Origin: Planctomycetaceae bacterium
GTDB taxonomy: Bacteria > Planctomycetota > Planctomycetia > Planctomycetales > Planctomycetaceae
Assembly (NCBI GenBank): GCA_020426325.1
Contig: JAGQQG010000015.1
Location: forward strand, 1-64,000
Length of the DNA stretch: 64,000 nt
Reading direction: 5' to 3'
Positions 53,445 through 62,560 of this stretch are shown piece by piece (positions within the stretch are counted from its first letter, which is position 1; each line of letters starts with the position of its first letter). The notes beneath the pieces are model-generated. The model was given only the letters and a program-made list of their open reading frames with translations. It did not search any database and was not told where the DNA came from. A program made the position numbers and the translations under genes.

Positions 53445-55586
53445 TCAATACCATCCTTGCAGCATGTGCAGTGAAGCCTGTGGACGCGTCTTCTCGACTC
53501 CCAGCTCGATTCCGGGATTCTCACTGACAATCGCGGCATAGGTCGACGGTTCGATCTCCTTCGTGTCTTTCTTCAACTGTCGAAAAGTTCTCAGACGTCG
53601 TTCGGCGATGTTTGTCGAAAAACTCGCCTGGTTCGACTGTCCGTATCCGTAATATCGATTGAAGTCCCAGTCGAACATCCCGTTCGAGTTGTAACTCTGT
53701 TTCGGCTTGGCAAGTGGAAACACGCTCGCGAGTTGCTGAAACTCCCTGTGGTTCTCATCGGTCAGCAACGGCAGATGTGACGAGGCCCCGGCGGGGATGT
53801 CCTCACCGTAGAACAGTCGCCCCTGTTTGTCCGCAACGATCAGTGCTTTCAGTCCCCATTCGAGCCCATTCGTGACTTCGAGTGTGTCTCCTCCGGTGTC
53901 GGTGACGGTCAATCGCCCGCGCTCATCACGGTGAGAGACTGTCAGGAATTGAGTCCGGGTACGGGACGGTAACCATCCCGAGGCGAGGTTCTGCTGATCG
54001 GTCCAGTCGACCGCCCCGGACTCGAAGCCCGTATTCTCAGGCCAGATCGGATACACGGCTGTCTCGGTTGAGAACCGCATTCCCCCCCGCGGTGCGAGGC
54101 CCGCGAACAGAGCGATGCGGCCGATCGATACGGCCGTGTTGCTCTTCTGATCAATGAACGTCATGGTCCGTGCCCGCGACTTCGTGCTGAACCCATGTGC
54201 GAATGCGGAATAGCTGAACAGTGCCAGGCTGGTCGCCAAGGCAAACGCGGGGATCGTCAACACGAGCAGGTACAGGCGTCGCTTCCGCCATAGCCACAGG
54301 TAATTCAACGGACCGATGACGATCGTGAACAGCGTGATCAACAGCAGGAAGGCGAACACGGGGATGCCTCGCACTGACGGGATGAGAAAATCGAGAAACT
54401 CGTTACTCCCAATCCGGGCGGAGATGCCATGCCGCTTCGTCCATGTCTGCTGGTCATTCGGCAGGCTCTTGAGAAACCAGCTCCAGTCGTGAGCCGTGCC
54501 GGGAAACGGGTTCTCCTGAAACACAAACACCGTCCCGAGCATGAGTTGCCGGCTGACAAACGTCTGCTCATCGTCCGGCCATGTGAAGTCCTCAGTCTCG
54601 ATTTCTGTATCAGCCTCTTCAGCCGCTTCTTCCACCGCTGGAACGGCACCACCAAAGCCTCCTCCATCTCCAAACGGATCGGCAGGGTCAACGACATTCC
54701 CGTATTGATCCGTCTGGACGATGTTGACCTTCATCCGCCTTTTCAGGTTGGCAGATATCCAATCCGGACTGGAAGTTGATAAGGAGTTCAAGGCCAGAAC
54801 TCGTGACAGCTCCTCTGATTCAGCCGCTGGTTCTCCGACGTCGTAGACGATCAATGTTCCGCCGGAGTGCACCCACTTCAGGATGGCTGACCGATGGTCG
54901 TTCTCCAATTTGATCAAGGTATTCAGCGGGATGGCTACGAGGTCGAGGCCGGAATAGTCAATCCATGACTCAGGGAGTAGAGAGGGTTCCACCACCTGAT
55001 TGTCCTCACCCGACGATCCGTAGTACGCGCCGCCGTAAGCGGAGGAGGTGGCACCCATGATGCTCGACGTCACGGCTGCCTCAAACGCGGTCGCGTCCAC
55101 GCTAGTGGGAGAAATCACCAGCAAGGCCGGTCGCCGAGTGCCGTATCCGATGTCCGGCAGCGAGATGTTTCTCGTCAAATCTTTGATGAGCCGCCCGTTT
55201 TGCAGAACTCGCAACGAGCCATAGGTCCCGGCGCCCACACAGGGAATCGACAGCGTGACGTTTGCAGTCGCATTCTGTGACAGGCTCAACGAGCGGCGTA
55301 CGGTCGGAACCGCTGGAACCGAATCAGTGTGATACTCAAAGGTAATCACGCGATCCAGACTCTTGTTCGTCACCTGAATCCGGATCGGATAATACCCACC
55401 GTCGCGACACCCGGCCCAGCGGCTGTCCACTGCCAACTCAAGATCAGCTGCCCGCATCGTGTATTCTGTTCCAGCTGCGAAAGCGGACGTTGGTTGGAGT
55501 CCCGTCAGGATGATGAGTAGCAGAATGCCCGCCACCCGCCACCCGAACGCCCCTCTGCTCACTGCGATCGCAAATTGATCGGACAT
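53445..55586 (-). CDS. Membrane protein with two ectodomains around a central membrane segment
   Basis: 713 residues. A signal peptide (ILLLIILTGLQPTSAFAAG) leads to a beta-rich ectodomain (YYPIRIQVTNKSLDRVI), then a GATase-like/Rossmann part (GLDLVAIPLNTLIKLEN; WVHSGGTLIVYDVGEP). Next come central membrane helices (GIPVFAFLLLITLFTIVIG; LYLLVLTIPAFALATSL) and a second ectodomain (TFIDQKSNTAVSIGRI ...). The plan matches the protein at 62561-64000, and both are next to ABC genes. Role may resemble GldG-like adaptor proteins (inference). An acidic linker (EEAAEEADTEIETED) is notable. It ends 70 bp before the ABC ATPase start. Confidence 0.75.
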   Translation of the reverse strand: MSDQFAIAVSRGAFGWRVAGILLLIILTGLQPTSAFAAGTEYTMRAADLELAVDSRWAGCRDGGYYPIRIQVTNKSLDRVITFEYHTDSVPAVPTVRRSLSLSQNATANVTLSIPCVGAGTYGSLRVLQNGRLIKDLTRNISLPDIGYGTRRPALLVISPTSVDATAFEAAVTSSIMGATSSAYGGAYYGSSGEDNQVVEPSLLPESWIDYSGLDLVAIPLNTLIKLENDHRSAILKWVHSGGTLIVYDVGEPAAESEELSRVLALNSLSTSSPDWISANLKRRMKVNIVQTDQYGNVVDPADPFGDGGGFGGAVPAVEEAAEEADTEIETEDFTWPDDEQTFVSRQLMLGTVFVFQENPFPGTAHDWSWFLKSLPNDQQTWTKRHGISARIGSNEFLDFLIPSVRGIPVFAFLLLITLFTIVIGPLNYLWLWRKRRLYLLVLTIPAFALATSLALFSYSAFAHGFSTKSRARTMTFIDQKSNTAVSIGRIALFAGLAPRGGMRFSTETAVYPIWPENTGFESGAVDWTDQQNLASGWLPSRTRTQFLTVSHRDERGRLTVTDTGGDTLEVTNGLEWGLKALIVADKQGRLFYGEDIPAGASSHLPLLTDENHREFQQLASVFPLAKPKQSYNSNGMFDWDFNRYYGYGQSNQASFSTNIAERRLRTFRQLKKDTKEIEPSTYAAIVSENPGIELGVEKTRPQASLHMLQGWY

Positions 55587-55588
55587 GG

Positions 55589-56626
55589 TTACACCTCGAT
55601 ATCCTGAGGCACAGGTCGACCGACTTCCGGGACCGCTTCCACCAGCCGCTCGACCATCCGGACCGGAGTCCAGCCTTCCAACCGGGCGGAGTAGTCCAGG
55701 ACCAAGCGATGGCCCAACACACTCACGGCCACCCGTCGGACTTCATCGAAACCCACATTCGGTTTCCCAGCCAGCAGGGCAGCAGCTCGTGACGTGCCCG
55801 CAAGTGCGATCGCTGCTCGAGGTGAAGCACCGTACCTCACATACTTGCGACATTCCTCAGGAGCATCAGCCGCCGTGGGGTGCGTCGCATTGACCAGTCG
55901 GGCAATATAGTTCGCCACTGCTTCCGGCAGATGGACGCCGTCAACCAGATCAAAAAGTTGTTCCATCTCTTCATGCGTCAGCACTTCGGAGAGTGACGGC
56001 GGCTGACCATGCTGTCGTTTGGAGATGATCTGCTGGAGCGTATCACTCGACACTCCATACACGTTGATTTTGAACGTAAACCGATCCAGCTGAGCCTCCG
56101 GCAGCGGATAGGTCCCTTCCAGTTCAATGGGGTTTTGTGTGGCCAGCACGAAGAACGGACGAGGCAACTCGTGTGTCTCTCCCATCACCGTGACACACCG
56201 CTCCTGCATTGCCTCCAGCAGGGCCGACTGTGTTTTGGGTGTGGCCCGATTGATTTCATCCGCGAGGAGCAGGTTCGCGAAGATCGGCCCTTTGTGAAAG
56301 ACCAGCTTTCGCGAACCGTCCGCATCCTGCAGGATGGGCGATCCAACGATGTCACCTGGCAGCAGGTCAGGCGTGAACTGCACACGTCGGAACCCCAGTC
56401 CGAGCAGGGCCGACAGCGACTTGACCAGTTCCGTCTTTCCCAATCCCGGCAGACCTTCCAGGAGCATGTGCCCCCGCGCGAGCAAACAGATGGTGACCAG
56501 CTCCAGCAACTCCTGTTGTCCGAGAATGGCTGTGCCGAGCCCGCCGACCAGCTTGCCGATCATCCCTTTCGCCCGCTCGACCTCTTCCGGTGAGAGTAGA
56601 CGTTGTGCCGTTGCGGTGTCGGTCAA
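55589..56626 (-). CDS. MoxR-family AAA+ ATPase
   Basis: A full MoxR: Walker A LEGLPGLGKTELVKSLS, Walker B LLLADEINRATPKTQSALLEAM, sensor FVLATQNPIELEGTYPLPEAQLDRF and the lid domain (YGASPRAAIALAGTSRA; DEVRRVAVSVLGHRL). MoxR proteins act as chaperones for envelope or metal-cofactor proteins. It sits 2 bp before the double-ectodomain protein gene and is co-transcribed with it. Usually a DUF58 gene follows; here it is absent, at least in the window. Confidence 0.95.
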   Translation of the reverse strand: MTDTATAQRLLSPEEVERAKGMIGKLVGGLGTAILGQQELLELVTICLLARGHMLLEGLPGLGKTELVKSLSALLGLGFRRVQFTPDLLPGDIVGSPILQDADGSRKLVFHKGPIFANLLLADEINRATPKTQSALLEAMQERCVTVMGETHELPRPFFVLATQNPIELEGTYPLPEAQLDRFTFKINVYGVSSDTLQQIISKRQHGQPPSLSEVLTHEEMEQLFDLVDGVHLPEAVANYIARLVNATHPTAADAPEECRKYVRYGASPRAAIALAGTSRAAALLAGKPNVGFDEVRRVAVSVLGHRLVLDYSARLEGWTPVRMVERLVEAVPEVGRPVPQDIEV

Positions 56627-56667
56627 GGTGTGTCTCCGTGGTAAGTCGCGGTTGTGTTATTTCGTCA

Positions 56668-56701
56668 GACAAGGGGACAAGGAGAGGGGGGAGACAAGGA
56701 G
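56668..56701 (+). repeat. Purine-rich direct repeats (GACAAGG)
   Basis: GACAAGG occurs at 56668, 56676 and 56693 in a purine-only or nearly purine-only tract between the MoxR start and the coiled-coil gene end. On the coding strand it is a pyrimidine tract in the mRNA between the two genes. No pairing arm was found. Confidence 0.45.
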
Positions 56702-56721
56702 CTACTTTCGACGACGAAACC

Positions 56722-58101
56722 TCACTCACTTTCCGCCGAGTCAAAAAACTTCCGCACAGCCCCCCTGTGCCGCGGACGCAGCTTCCGGTTCCATGTCTCG
56801 CGACCGGCTGCGGGATCGTTCGCGCGTGCTGCTTTCCGAGGAGCTGATGTTGCGGGATCGACCTCCGGCTCGGAGCGTGTGATACCAATCACGTCATCCT
56901 TTGGATCTTCCTGCATTCCCGGAGGGAGAACGGTTTCCTTGAACAGGATCCCCGCATCGTCAGACTCGTCGCCCCATGCCATCTCAGCATCCCCCCGGCC
57001 ACGACTGATGCCTCCTCGCCCCGGCTTGTTGCCGTTGCAGGCCTCACACTGACCACCTTCACAGTCGTTGCCGCAGTTCTGACACTGTCCCCCTTCGCAT
57101 TCGCTGCGGAGTTCGCTGAGCTTGTCTGCCTCCTGCTGAAGGAAGTCCGACAGCTCGTTGAGGATTTCCTCTCGTTCCGCGGCGTCTTCAGGGAGCTGGA
57201 GTTGCCCGCTTTTCATCAGCCTTTGCAAGTCGTTCTTGCTGAGCCCCATCTTGCCCGCACCCGCAGAGAGGCTGCCGTTTTCGGACATCTTCCGGAGCGT
57301 TTCGATCAGGTCTTCTTCCAATTCCGCGAGCCGCTCGGCTGACAACTCACCGTTCTCTCCATTGGCGGCGCTTGCCAGGATGGCCGCCGCCTGAGCAGCC
57401 TGAGCGATGCCGACACTGGCCTCCTCCAACTGCATCCGCATGCGTTGTTCGAGTGCATCGACGGTCTCCCATTTCTCATGGGTGAGCGGAGCCTCCTCGG
57501 TTTCCTGCTGAAGTTTTTCGATGGCATCGCGGAGTGTCTGCTCCTCCTGCTCATCAAGCACCTCAGCCTCTTCGAGGGCCTCCAGCATGTTCTCAAGCTC
57601 GGACGTTGCCTGTTGACCAGCCGTGTTTTTGACGATCGGGTTCGCAGAGATCTCTCGCAGCGGCACGAAGCAGGCCCCGATTGTGAACAACAGCGGCATC
57701 GCCAGTGACCCGGCGAACCGCTTGGGGCGAATACGAGGCAGACTCTCGCGCCAACGCTGCTCGACCTGCGGGAGATGTGTCTCCCAATCCTCATCCGGAG
57801 CTTCGGTGAGCGTCATCAGCAGACCCCCTGCCCTCAGAGAGCGATCAAGCAGTGCAACCGATTCGCCTCGAGTGAATTGACCAGTCCTCGACGTCCACCA
57901 CGCCAGCAGCATCACCGGCAGGGCTCCCAAGGCCACCCACAGGACGTGCGGCCATAGGGCGGGCGTGGTCAACTTGACGACGAGCACGATCGTACCGAAG
58001 CAGAACAGGTAAACCGTCAACCATTCGACGGCACGTTGCAGGAACTGCCCGAATCGCAGTCGACGAAGGTGCCGGTCGATCCAATGATCACGTGCGGTCA
58101 T
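56722..58101 (-). CDS. Membrane-anchored coiled-coil protein with duplicated Cys motif
   Basis: 459 residues. Two N-terminal membrane helices (WLTVYLFCFGTIVLVVKL; VLWVALGALPVMLLAWW) and another hydrophobic segment near residue 155 precede a long coiled coil (LENMLEALEEAEVLDEQEEQ; then KLQQETEEAPLTHEKWETV) and a helical part. A Cys cluster then repeats C-EGGQ-C-x2-C twice. It ends Arg-rich with RHRGAVRKFFDSAESE, a tail I associate with proteins in planctomycete MoxR clusters. Function unknown; perhaps a scaffold for the ABC/MoxR system (inference). Confidence 0.7.
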   Translation of the reverse strand: MTARDHWIDRHLRRLRFGQFLQRAVEWLTVYLFCFGTIVLVVKLTTPALWPHVLWVALGALPVMLLAWWTSRTGQFTRGESVALLDRSLRAGGLLMTLTEAPDEDWETHLPQVEQRWRESLPRIRPKRFAGSLAMPLLFTIGACFVPLREISANPIVKNTAGQQATSELENMLEALEEAEVLDEQEEQTLRDAIEKLQQETEEAPLTHEKWETVDALEQRMRMQLEEASVGIAQAAQAAAILASAANGENGELSAERLAELEEDLIETLRKMSENGSLSAGAGKMGLSKNDLQRLMKSGQLQLPEDAAEREEILNELSDFLQQEADKLSELRSECEGGQCQNCGNDCEGGQCEACNGNKPGRGGISRGRGDAEMAWGDESDDAGILFKETVLPPGMQEDPKDDVIGITRSEPEVDPATSAPRKAARANDPAAGRETWNRKLRPRHRGAVRKFFDSAESE

Positions 58102-58249
58102 GACGTCAGCTCCCTATAAACCCGGACCTTCCACGATCACGTACGCACATTCTACCGCAAGAGTTCAAATGAAACCTCTCGTGGGGGCGAGAATTGTGCA
58201 GAAACACCACGCGGTTTCTTCCGTAATGACCGGGGAATGTGTCAGATGT

Positions 58250-60661
58250 TTACTCGCCGGTCGTGTGAATCGTATTGTAGACCACCCCTTTGACTTCCTC
58301 GCCCTGCTCGTCCAGGAGGCGGTAGTCGATCTGCATCTGCATGACCGGGACGAGGTTAGGCACCGTCAGGAAAACTTCGTAACCATCAGCGCTGACTGAT
58401 GCGTTTGCGATCGGGACTTCATCCTGTCCTTCTTCTTTAGGAGCCTTGACCGAGTAGCGGGCTGATCCGTACTCGCCGCTCCACAGGTAGTTCCACTGCT
58501 CAATGTGATACCGCTCCTTCTGAGCAGCGATGCTTCGGTCGAGCGGCTCGCTGAACGTCAGACGGATTCCGGTCGGTTCAATCTTCAGGTCGACGGGGGA
58601 CATCCAGCGCTTGCCGGTGTAACGCACCCGTTGCAGACAACCATCGACGATCGCTGCCGTCTGCCAGCCGTCCATTCCGACCAGATACAGATGACCATCC
58701 TTCGAGCGGAATCGTCCCCTTTGAATCCCTGAGTCGAATTGAAGACCCAAGTCAACAGCACCGGCTTGTTCGATGTCTCCGATCTTCTGCATCATCAGGA
58801 GCATCAGTCGGCATCGGCCAAAACTCATGTGCAGAGTGTGACCGGCCAGGTGTCCCCAATGATCGTCGGGCACGCTGACCTCTCCACCGGCTGAACCGTC
58901 CAACTGACGCGGCAACCAGCAAAGCGGGCCGTCATAGGTCTCCGGCGGTGTCTCGCGATGATGGGCACGAAAGTCTCCGTAGAATCCCCCTTTGCGATAG
59001 ATGTCGATCCGTGTCGAGGGCATCCAGTTCCCCTCCTGGTCTGCCCCCGTGATACGTCCATCCGGCAGCACCCCCATGCCAATGGGATGACGAAACCCGG
59101 TGCAGAAGACTTCGCTTGTCTGTCCGTCAGGGGAGACTCTGATCACGGTCCCTCCCGTCGGCACCTGCGGATCCCCCGTTGAATGGAAGTAGAAGTTTCC
59201 TGTCGGATCCGTCTCCAGACAGGTGTCAAACGAATGTTCGCCCCCTGCGACGTGCCAGTCGGCGTTGAAGGACTCGTAGAAGTCGGCCTCGCCATCGTTG
59301 TTGAGGTCATGCAGACGAGTGAGTTGTCCTCGCTCCAGCACCATCACCTTGCCGTCGACCACCTTGAGCCCCAACGGCTGATACAACCCGGTCGCATACC
59401 GTTGCCACTCGACCTCATCCAGCGTGTCATCAACACCGGTCAACTTCCACACGTCGCCATGCACAGTCGAGACGAATACGTCATCACCAATGAAGTCGAC
59501 ACCGCTGAGGAACATCAACGCCTTGTACGGATTCTCGAACGGCACATCGACCGTATCGATGACATAGGCTGCATCTTCGGGAGCAATCTTCCCCTCGGTG
59601 ACAATGCGTTCGGTCCATTGCCTTTGATCAGGAGAAATCCATTTCTCGAAATCGTCAGTGCCGGGGAACTGCATCTGCCCGAACAGGTTGACGGCTTGAA
59701 GCAGCTGCGCGTAGTCCGGTCGTTGTCCGTCAGCCGTATCAGGAACAACGGACCATGACACCTGTACGACTTTCGGCTCGTCGAACTGAGGCAACGACAA
59801 CACAACGCGACCAGTCCCATCGACTGTCGTGCGGAGGACACAACCTTCCTGTTCGCTTCGACACGAAAAGACCATGATGCCTTGTGGAGTTTCGACGTAG
59901 GCAAACTTTTTTTCGTCCGGATCAGGCTGCAGAATCGAATCCGTATCGGTTGACAACAGCAACACTTCACGAGGAGCATCGAGTCCACTGATCTGGAAGG
60001 TGCGAGAGAAGACGACCTTGCCCTGCTGGTGATCGACCCAGGGCGACTCCAGAACGTGTCCGCTTTTACCGACGGAATAACTGAGCACTGTTCGTGGGCC
60101 ATGTCGATACATCCCCTCGAAATGGGCCCAGTCATTCGGCAGAGGACCGGTCGCCCCAGGAGCGTCCGGCCATCCATCGTTTTCACTTGACCAGCCCGGC
60201 CCAGGAGACGTGGAGAGCAGCACTTCTCCTGACGGCTGCGGAGTGTTGAGCAGTCCGAACCGGCGATCGCTATGCGTGAGATAGTCGCCGGTCCACAAAC
60301 AGGCCCAGCGAAGTTGGTTGCGGTCAAAGATGATGGCCGCTTCCCCCTCTTCACCGATTCGAATGGCGGTTCCCTTGAAGGAACGCTCGACGGTCGGTTC
60401 ACTCTGGTTGCCGCTGACGAGTGGATAGCGGAACGTCGCATTCCATGTGCGGCCTGTGTCCATCTGTTGCAATCGCGGATCGATCCAGTCCTCGTCTGTC
60501 TCTTTCACATAAGCAGGAACGTCTCCCGCTTGCGGTCGCGGAGTCCAGTCAGGATCGAAATCCAGCACACGCCTGGGTTGTGCCCAAACTGGTGACACCG
60601 AGGTGAGGCACAGACAGATCAGGCAAAAGAAACGAAGGAACGGATGCTTGAGCGGGGACAT
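58250..60661 (-). CDS. Exported propeller protein, sorbosone-dehydrogenase-like
   Basis: 803 residues with a signal peptide (FFCLICLCLTSVSPVWAQP). The first 350 residues are beta-rich (TWNATFRYPLVSGNQSEPTV; AAIIFDRNQLRWACLWTGDY). The middle looks like a glucose/sorbosone dehydrogenase-type propeller (GVDFIGDDVFVSTVHGDVWK; LTRLHDLNNDGEADFYES; GFRHPIGMGVLPDGRITGAD). The C-terminal part (RLTFSEPLDRSIAAQKERYH) is a fibronectin/Ig-like addition. No haem c motif (CxxCH) is visible, unlike many planctomycete relatives. Substrate unknown. It lies inside the ABC cluster but has no obvious link to it. Confidence 0.75.
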   Translation of the reverse strand: MSPLKHPFLRFFCLICLCLTSVSPVWAQPRRVLDFDPDWTPRPQAGDVPAYVKETDEDWIDPRLQQMDTGRTWNATFRYPLVSGNQSEPTVERSFKGTAIRIGEEGEAAIIFDRNQLRWACLWTGDYLTHSDRRFGLLNTPQPSGEVLLSTSPGPGWSSENDGWPDAPGATGPLPNDWAHFEGMYRHGPRTVLSYSVGKSGHVLESPWVDHQQGKVVFSRTFQISGLDAPREVLLLSTDTDSILQPDPDEKKFAYVETPQGIMVFSCRSEQEGCVLRTTVDGTGRVVLSLPQFDEPKVVQVSWSVVPDTADGQRPDYAQLLQAVNLFGQMQFPGTDDFEKWISPDQRQWTERIVTEGKIAPEDAAYVIDTVDVPFENPYKALMFLSGVDFIGDDVFVSTVHGDVWKLTGVDDTLDEVEWQRYATGLYQPLGLKVVDGKVMVLERGQLTRLHDLNNDGEADFYESFNADWHVAGGEHSFDTCLETDPTGNFYFHSTGDPQVPTGGTVIRVSPDGQTSEVFCTGFRHPIGMGVLPDGRITGADQEGNWMPSTRIDIYRKGGFYGDFRAHHRETPPETYDGPLCWLPRQLDGSAGGEVSVPDDHWGHLAGHTLHMSFGRCRLMLLMMQKIGDIEQAGAVDLGLQFDSGIQRGRFRSKDGHLYLVGMDGWQTAAIVDGCLQRVRYTGKRWMSPVDLKIEPTGIRLTFSEPLDRSIAAQKERYHIEQWNYLWSGEYGSARYSVKAPKEEGQDEVPIANASVSADGYEVFLTVPNLVPVMQMQIDYRLLDEQGEEVKGVVYNTIHTTGE

Positions 60662-61000
60662 GCGAGCTTTCTGTCGAGGTCGTTCGTGCTATAGAGGCCT
60701 GTGACGTATGAGGTTATTCTGAGGTCACATCCTGCGGGATGCAATCTCGCCAGTGATAACAAGTGAGTACGATCCAGTGTTTCACAGTCGGGTAGCACCG
60801 GTTGTCCCAACCGGTGCCGCGCCAGGGGACAGAAGCATTTGCAAGAGCGACCAGTACCCTGACATCGTACGTCTTCTGGAATGCTTCTCGTTGCTTCGCA
60901 ACACGGGTTGACACAACCCGTGCTACCCGGTGCGATCGATGGCCAAATACAGATCATCACCAGGATTAGCGACCGTTCGCAGAACGGCGCGGTCATGGTC
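60662..61000. other. Gap with hairpin repeats
   Basis: About 340 bp between the propeller gene start and the ABC permease gene end (both leftward). It holds the REP-like pair at 60790-60928. The small frames over it (up to 125 codons) run through the palindromes and are not believable genes. Confidence 0.5.
60790..60928. repeat. Pair of facing REP-like hairpins
   Basis: Left hairpin GCACCGGTT-GTCCC-AACCGGTGC (60795-60817) preceded by GGGTA; right hairpin CACGGGTT-GACAC-AACCCGTG (60902-60922) followed by CTACCC. The two blocks are inverted relative to each other (60790-60816 against 60902-60928), about 85 nt apart. The stem bases differ in a matched way between the two hairpins (CCGG/CCGG against CGGG/CCCG). 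Confidence 0.75.
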
Positions 61001-62554
61001 TCAACGGGCAGCTGCCTGTCGCACGCCGATCGCGATGGATATCTGCAGGAGCACGCAGAATGAAAGGCCGATGTAGATCACCGGAGAGACGAGGGCCGAC
61101 TCCTCCTCAAAGGTCGCCATCAGACTTTGAGCCACCAGCCAGACGGGCAATGCCAGCAGTGCGTTCACGACGAGCAGGGTCGCAACAGACAGTGCGAGTG
61201 CTCCCCATTTCACGGTCAGGGAGAGCAGCGCTGTCAAATGCAGCAGGACCAGGAACTCCATTCCGATGAGCCACCAGCCCGGCTCACGCCACAACTCCTC
61301 CGATTCCTTCGCTGGCGGGACTAACAGGACCAGTACGCCGAGGACGATCAACCCGGGAATGATGCCCAACAGGCACCCCAGTGCCTTGCTGTAAGCCGTC
61401 ACGACGACCGGTTGCGGCAGCGAGGCGACACTCGGTAGCGTGCCCCACTTGAGTTCTTCATGAAACATCCGCGACGCGGAAACAACCAGCTCGCCACCAA
61501 TGATGATCAGCATCACACGCCGGGACAGCGAGGGGAAATGCAGGCCGGTCATCGTTTGGAGGGCTTCCTGATAACGCCACATCAGCAGCAGCAGCAACGG
61601 GTAGACCGCCAGCTTGATGATCGCGAGAGCATGTCCGCCAGCGATGAAGTGATAGTCCTTCCAGACGAAGGCCCACTTCCAAGGGCGACCAACGAGCAGT
61701 CTCCATCGGGTCTTGCTCCGAGGCAACCAGCCCCGTGCGGGCTTCGATACGTCCGAGTAACGTGTGAATCGCTCGAATGACAACCACGACAGCAGAAACG
61801 CGACCAGTCCAGCCGCCAGATGCAGCCAGACCTGTGCACCCGTGATCGGTCCGCTGAATCCCGTCTCGAGAACCTCGTTGATCCGGGTCACAATCGAGAC
61901 CTTGTCGAGCGCCGTCAGGGCATCTGTGCAGAATGTCACGAGCGGAGAGTCGGCAGCGACAAACTTACGTCGCACAAGTTGGGCCAGACTGTCGTCACCG
62001 TAGTAGACGCCCAAAAGCAAGGCCGTCAATCCGAGGAACATCCACGAACAGGCTGTCCCCGATCGCTGGCACAACACAGACAACAACAGGGCAACGTTTG
62101 CGACCATAATCAGAAACGCGGCCAGAGACACATCGATCGCGATGATCTGCTCCGCTGTGACGCCGCCCAGCGTAATCGCCAAGAGCGCGAAAGGGAGTTG
62201 TCCCAGAAAGACCAGCAGAACGGAGATGAGCCGCGAGGTCGACTTTCCCATGAGCAGCCCGAGCGGACTGACCCCTGCCAGATGCAACAGACCGAGAGTC
62301 CCCTGCTCTTTCTCTTCGGTGATGGCTGTCGCAAAGTAGCTCGAACCGGCCAGAACGATGAGTGCCAGATTCAGAAACGAGATCAACTCGAAGAATCGCA
62401 GTCCGGGAGAACTGACACCGCGAGAAGAAGCGTGAGCGACAATGAGAAACAGAAAGATCAGTACCGTCCCCGCCAGCCGAAACAGGTGCGGTCGCGGACG
62501 ACTCGCGTCTTCACGCAAGGCTCGCATCAACAGGGTCGGGGCACCGTGGAGCAT
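61001..62554 (-). CDS. ABC-2-type transporter permease (module 2)
   Basis: 517 residues with about 12 hydrophobic segments. The N-terminal coupling region FATAITEEKEQGTLGLLHLAG (E-K-E-x-G-T-L) is a hallmark of ABC-2 permeases. It differs enough from module 1 to be a separate transporter. Its ATPase is not within the window and may lie upstream, beyond 64 kb. It is followed by nothing on the same mRNA for 340 bp. Confidence 0.85.
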   Translation of the reverse strand: MLHGAPTLLMRALREDASRPRPHLFRLAGTVLIFLFLIVAHASSRGVSSPGLRFFELISFLNLALIVLAGSSYFATAITEEKEQGTLGLLHLAGVSPLGLLMGKSTSRLISVLLVFLGQLPFALLAITLGGVTAEQIIAIDVSLAAFLIMVANVALLLSVLCQRSGTACSWMFLGLTALLLGVYYGDDSLAQLVRRKFVAADSPLVTFCTDALTALDKVSIVTRINEVLETGFSGPITGAQVWLHLAAGLVAFLLSWLSFERFTRYSDVSKPARGWLPRSKTRWRLLVGRPWKWAFVWKDYHFIAGGHALAIIKLAVYPLLLLLMWRYQEALQTMTGLHFPSLSRRVMLIIIGGELVVSASRMFHEELKWGTLPSVASLPQPVVVTAYSKALGCLLGIIPGLIVLGVLVLLVPPAKESEELWREPGWWLIGMEFLVLLHLTALLSLTVKWGALALSVATLLVVNALLALPVWLVAQSLMATFEEESALVSPVIYIGLSFCVLLQISIAIGVRQAAAR

Positions 62555-62560
62555 GCGTGA

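Noticed and set aside
60619-60996. Minus-strand frames across the 60.7-61.0 kb gap
   Set aside because: They read through the REP-like hairpins; such repeat-derived frames are common false genes.
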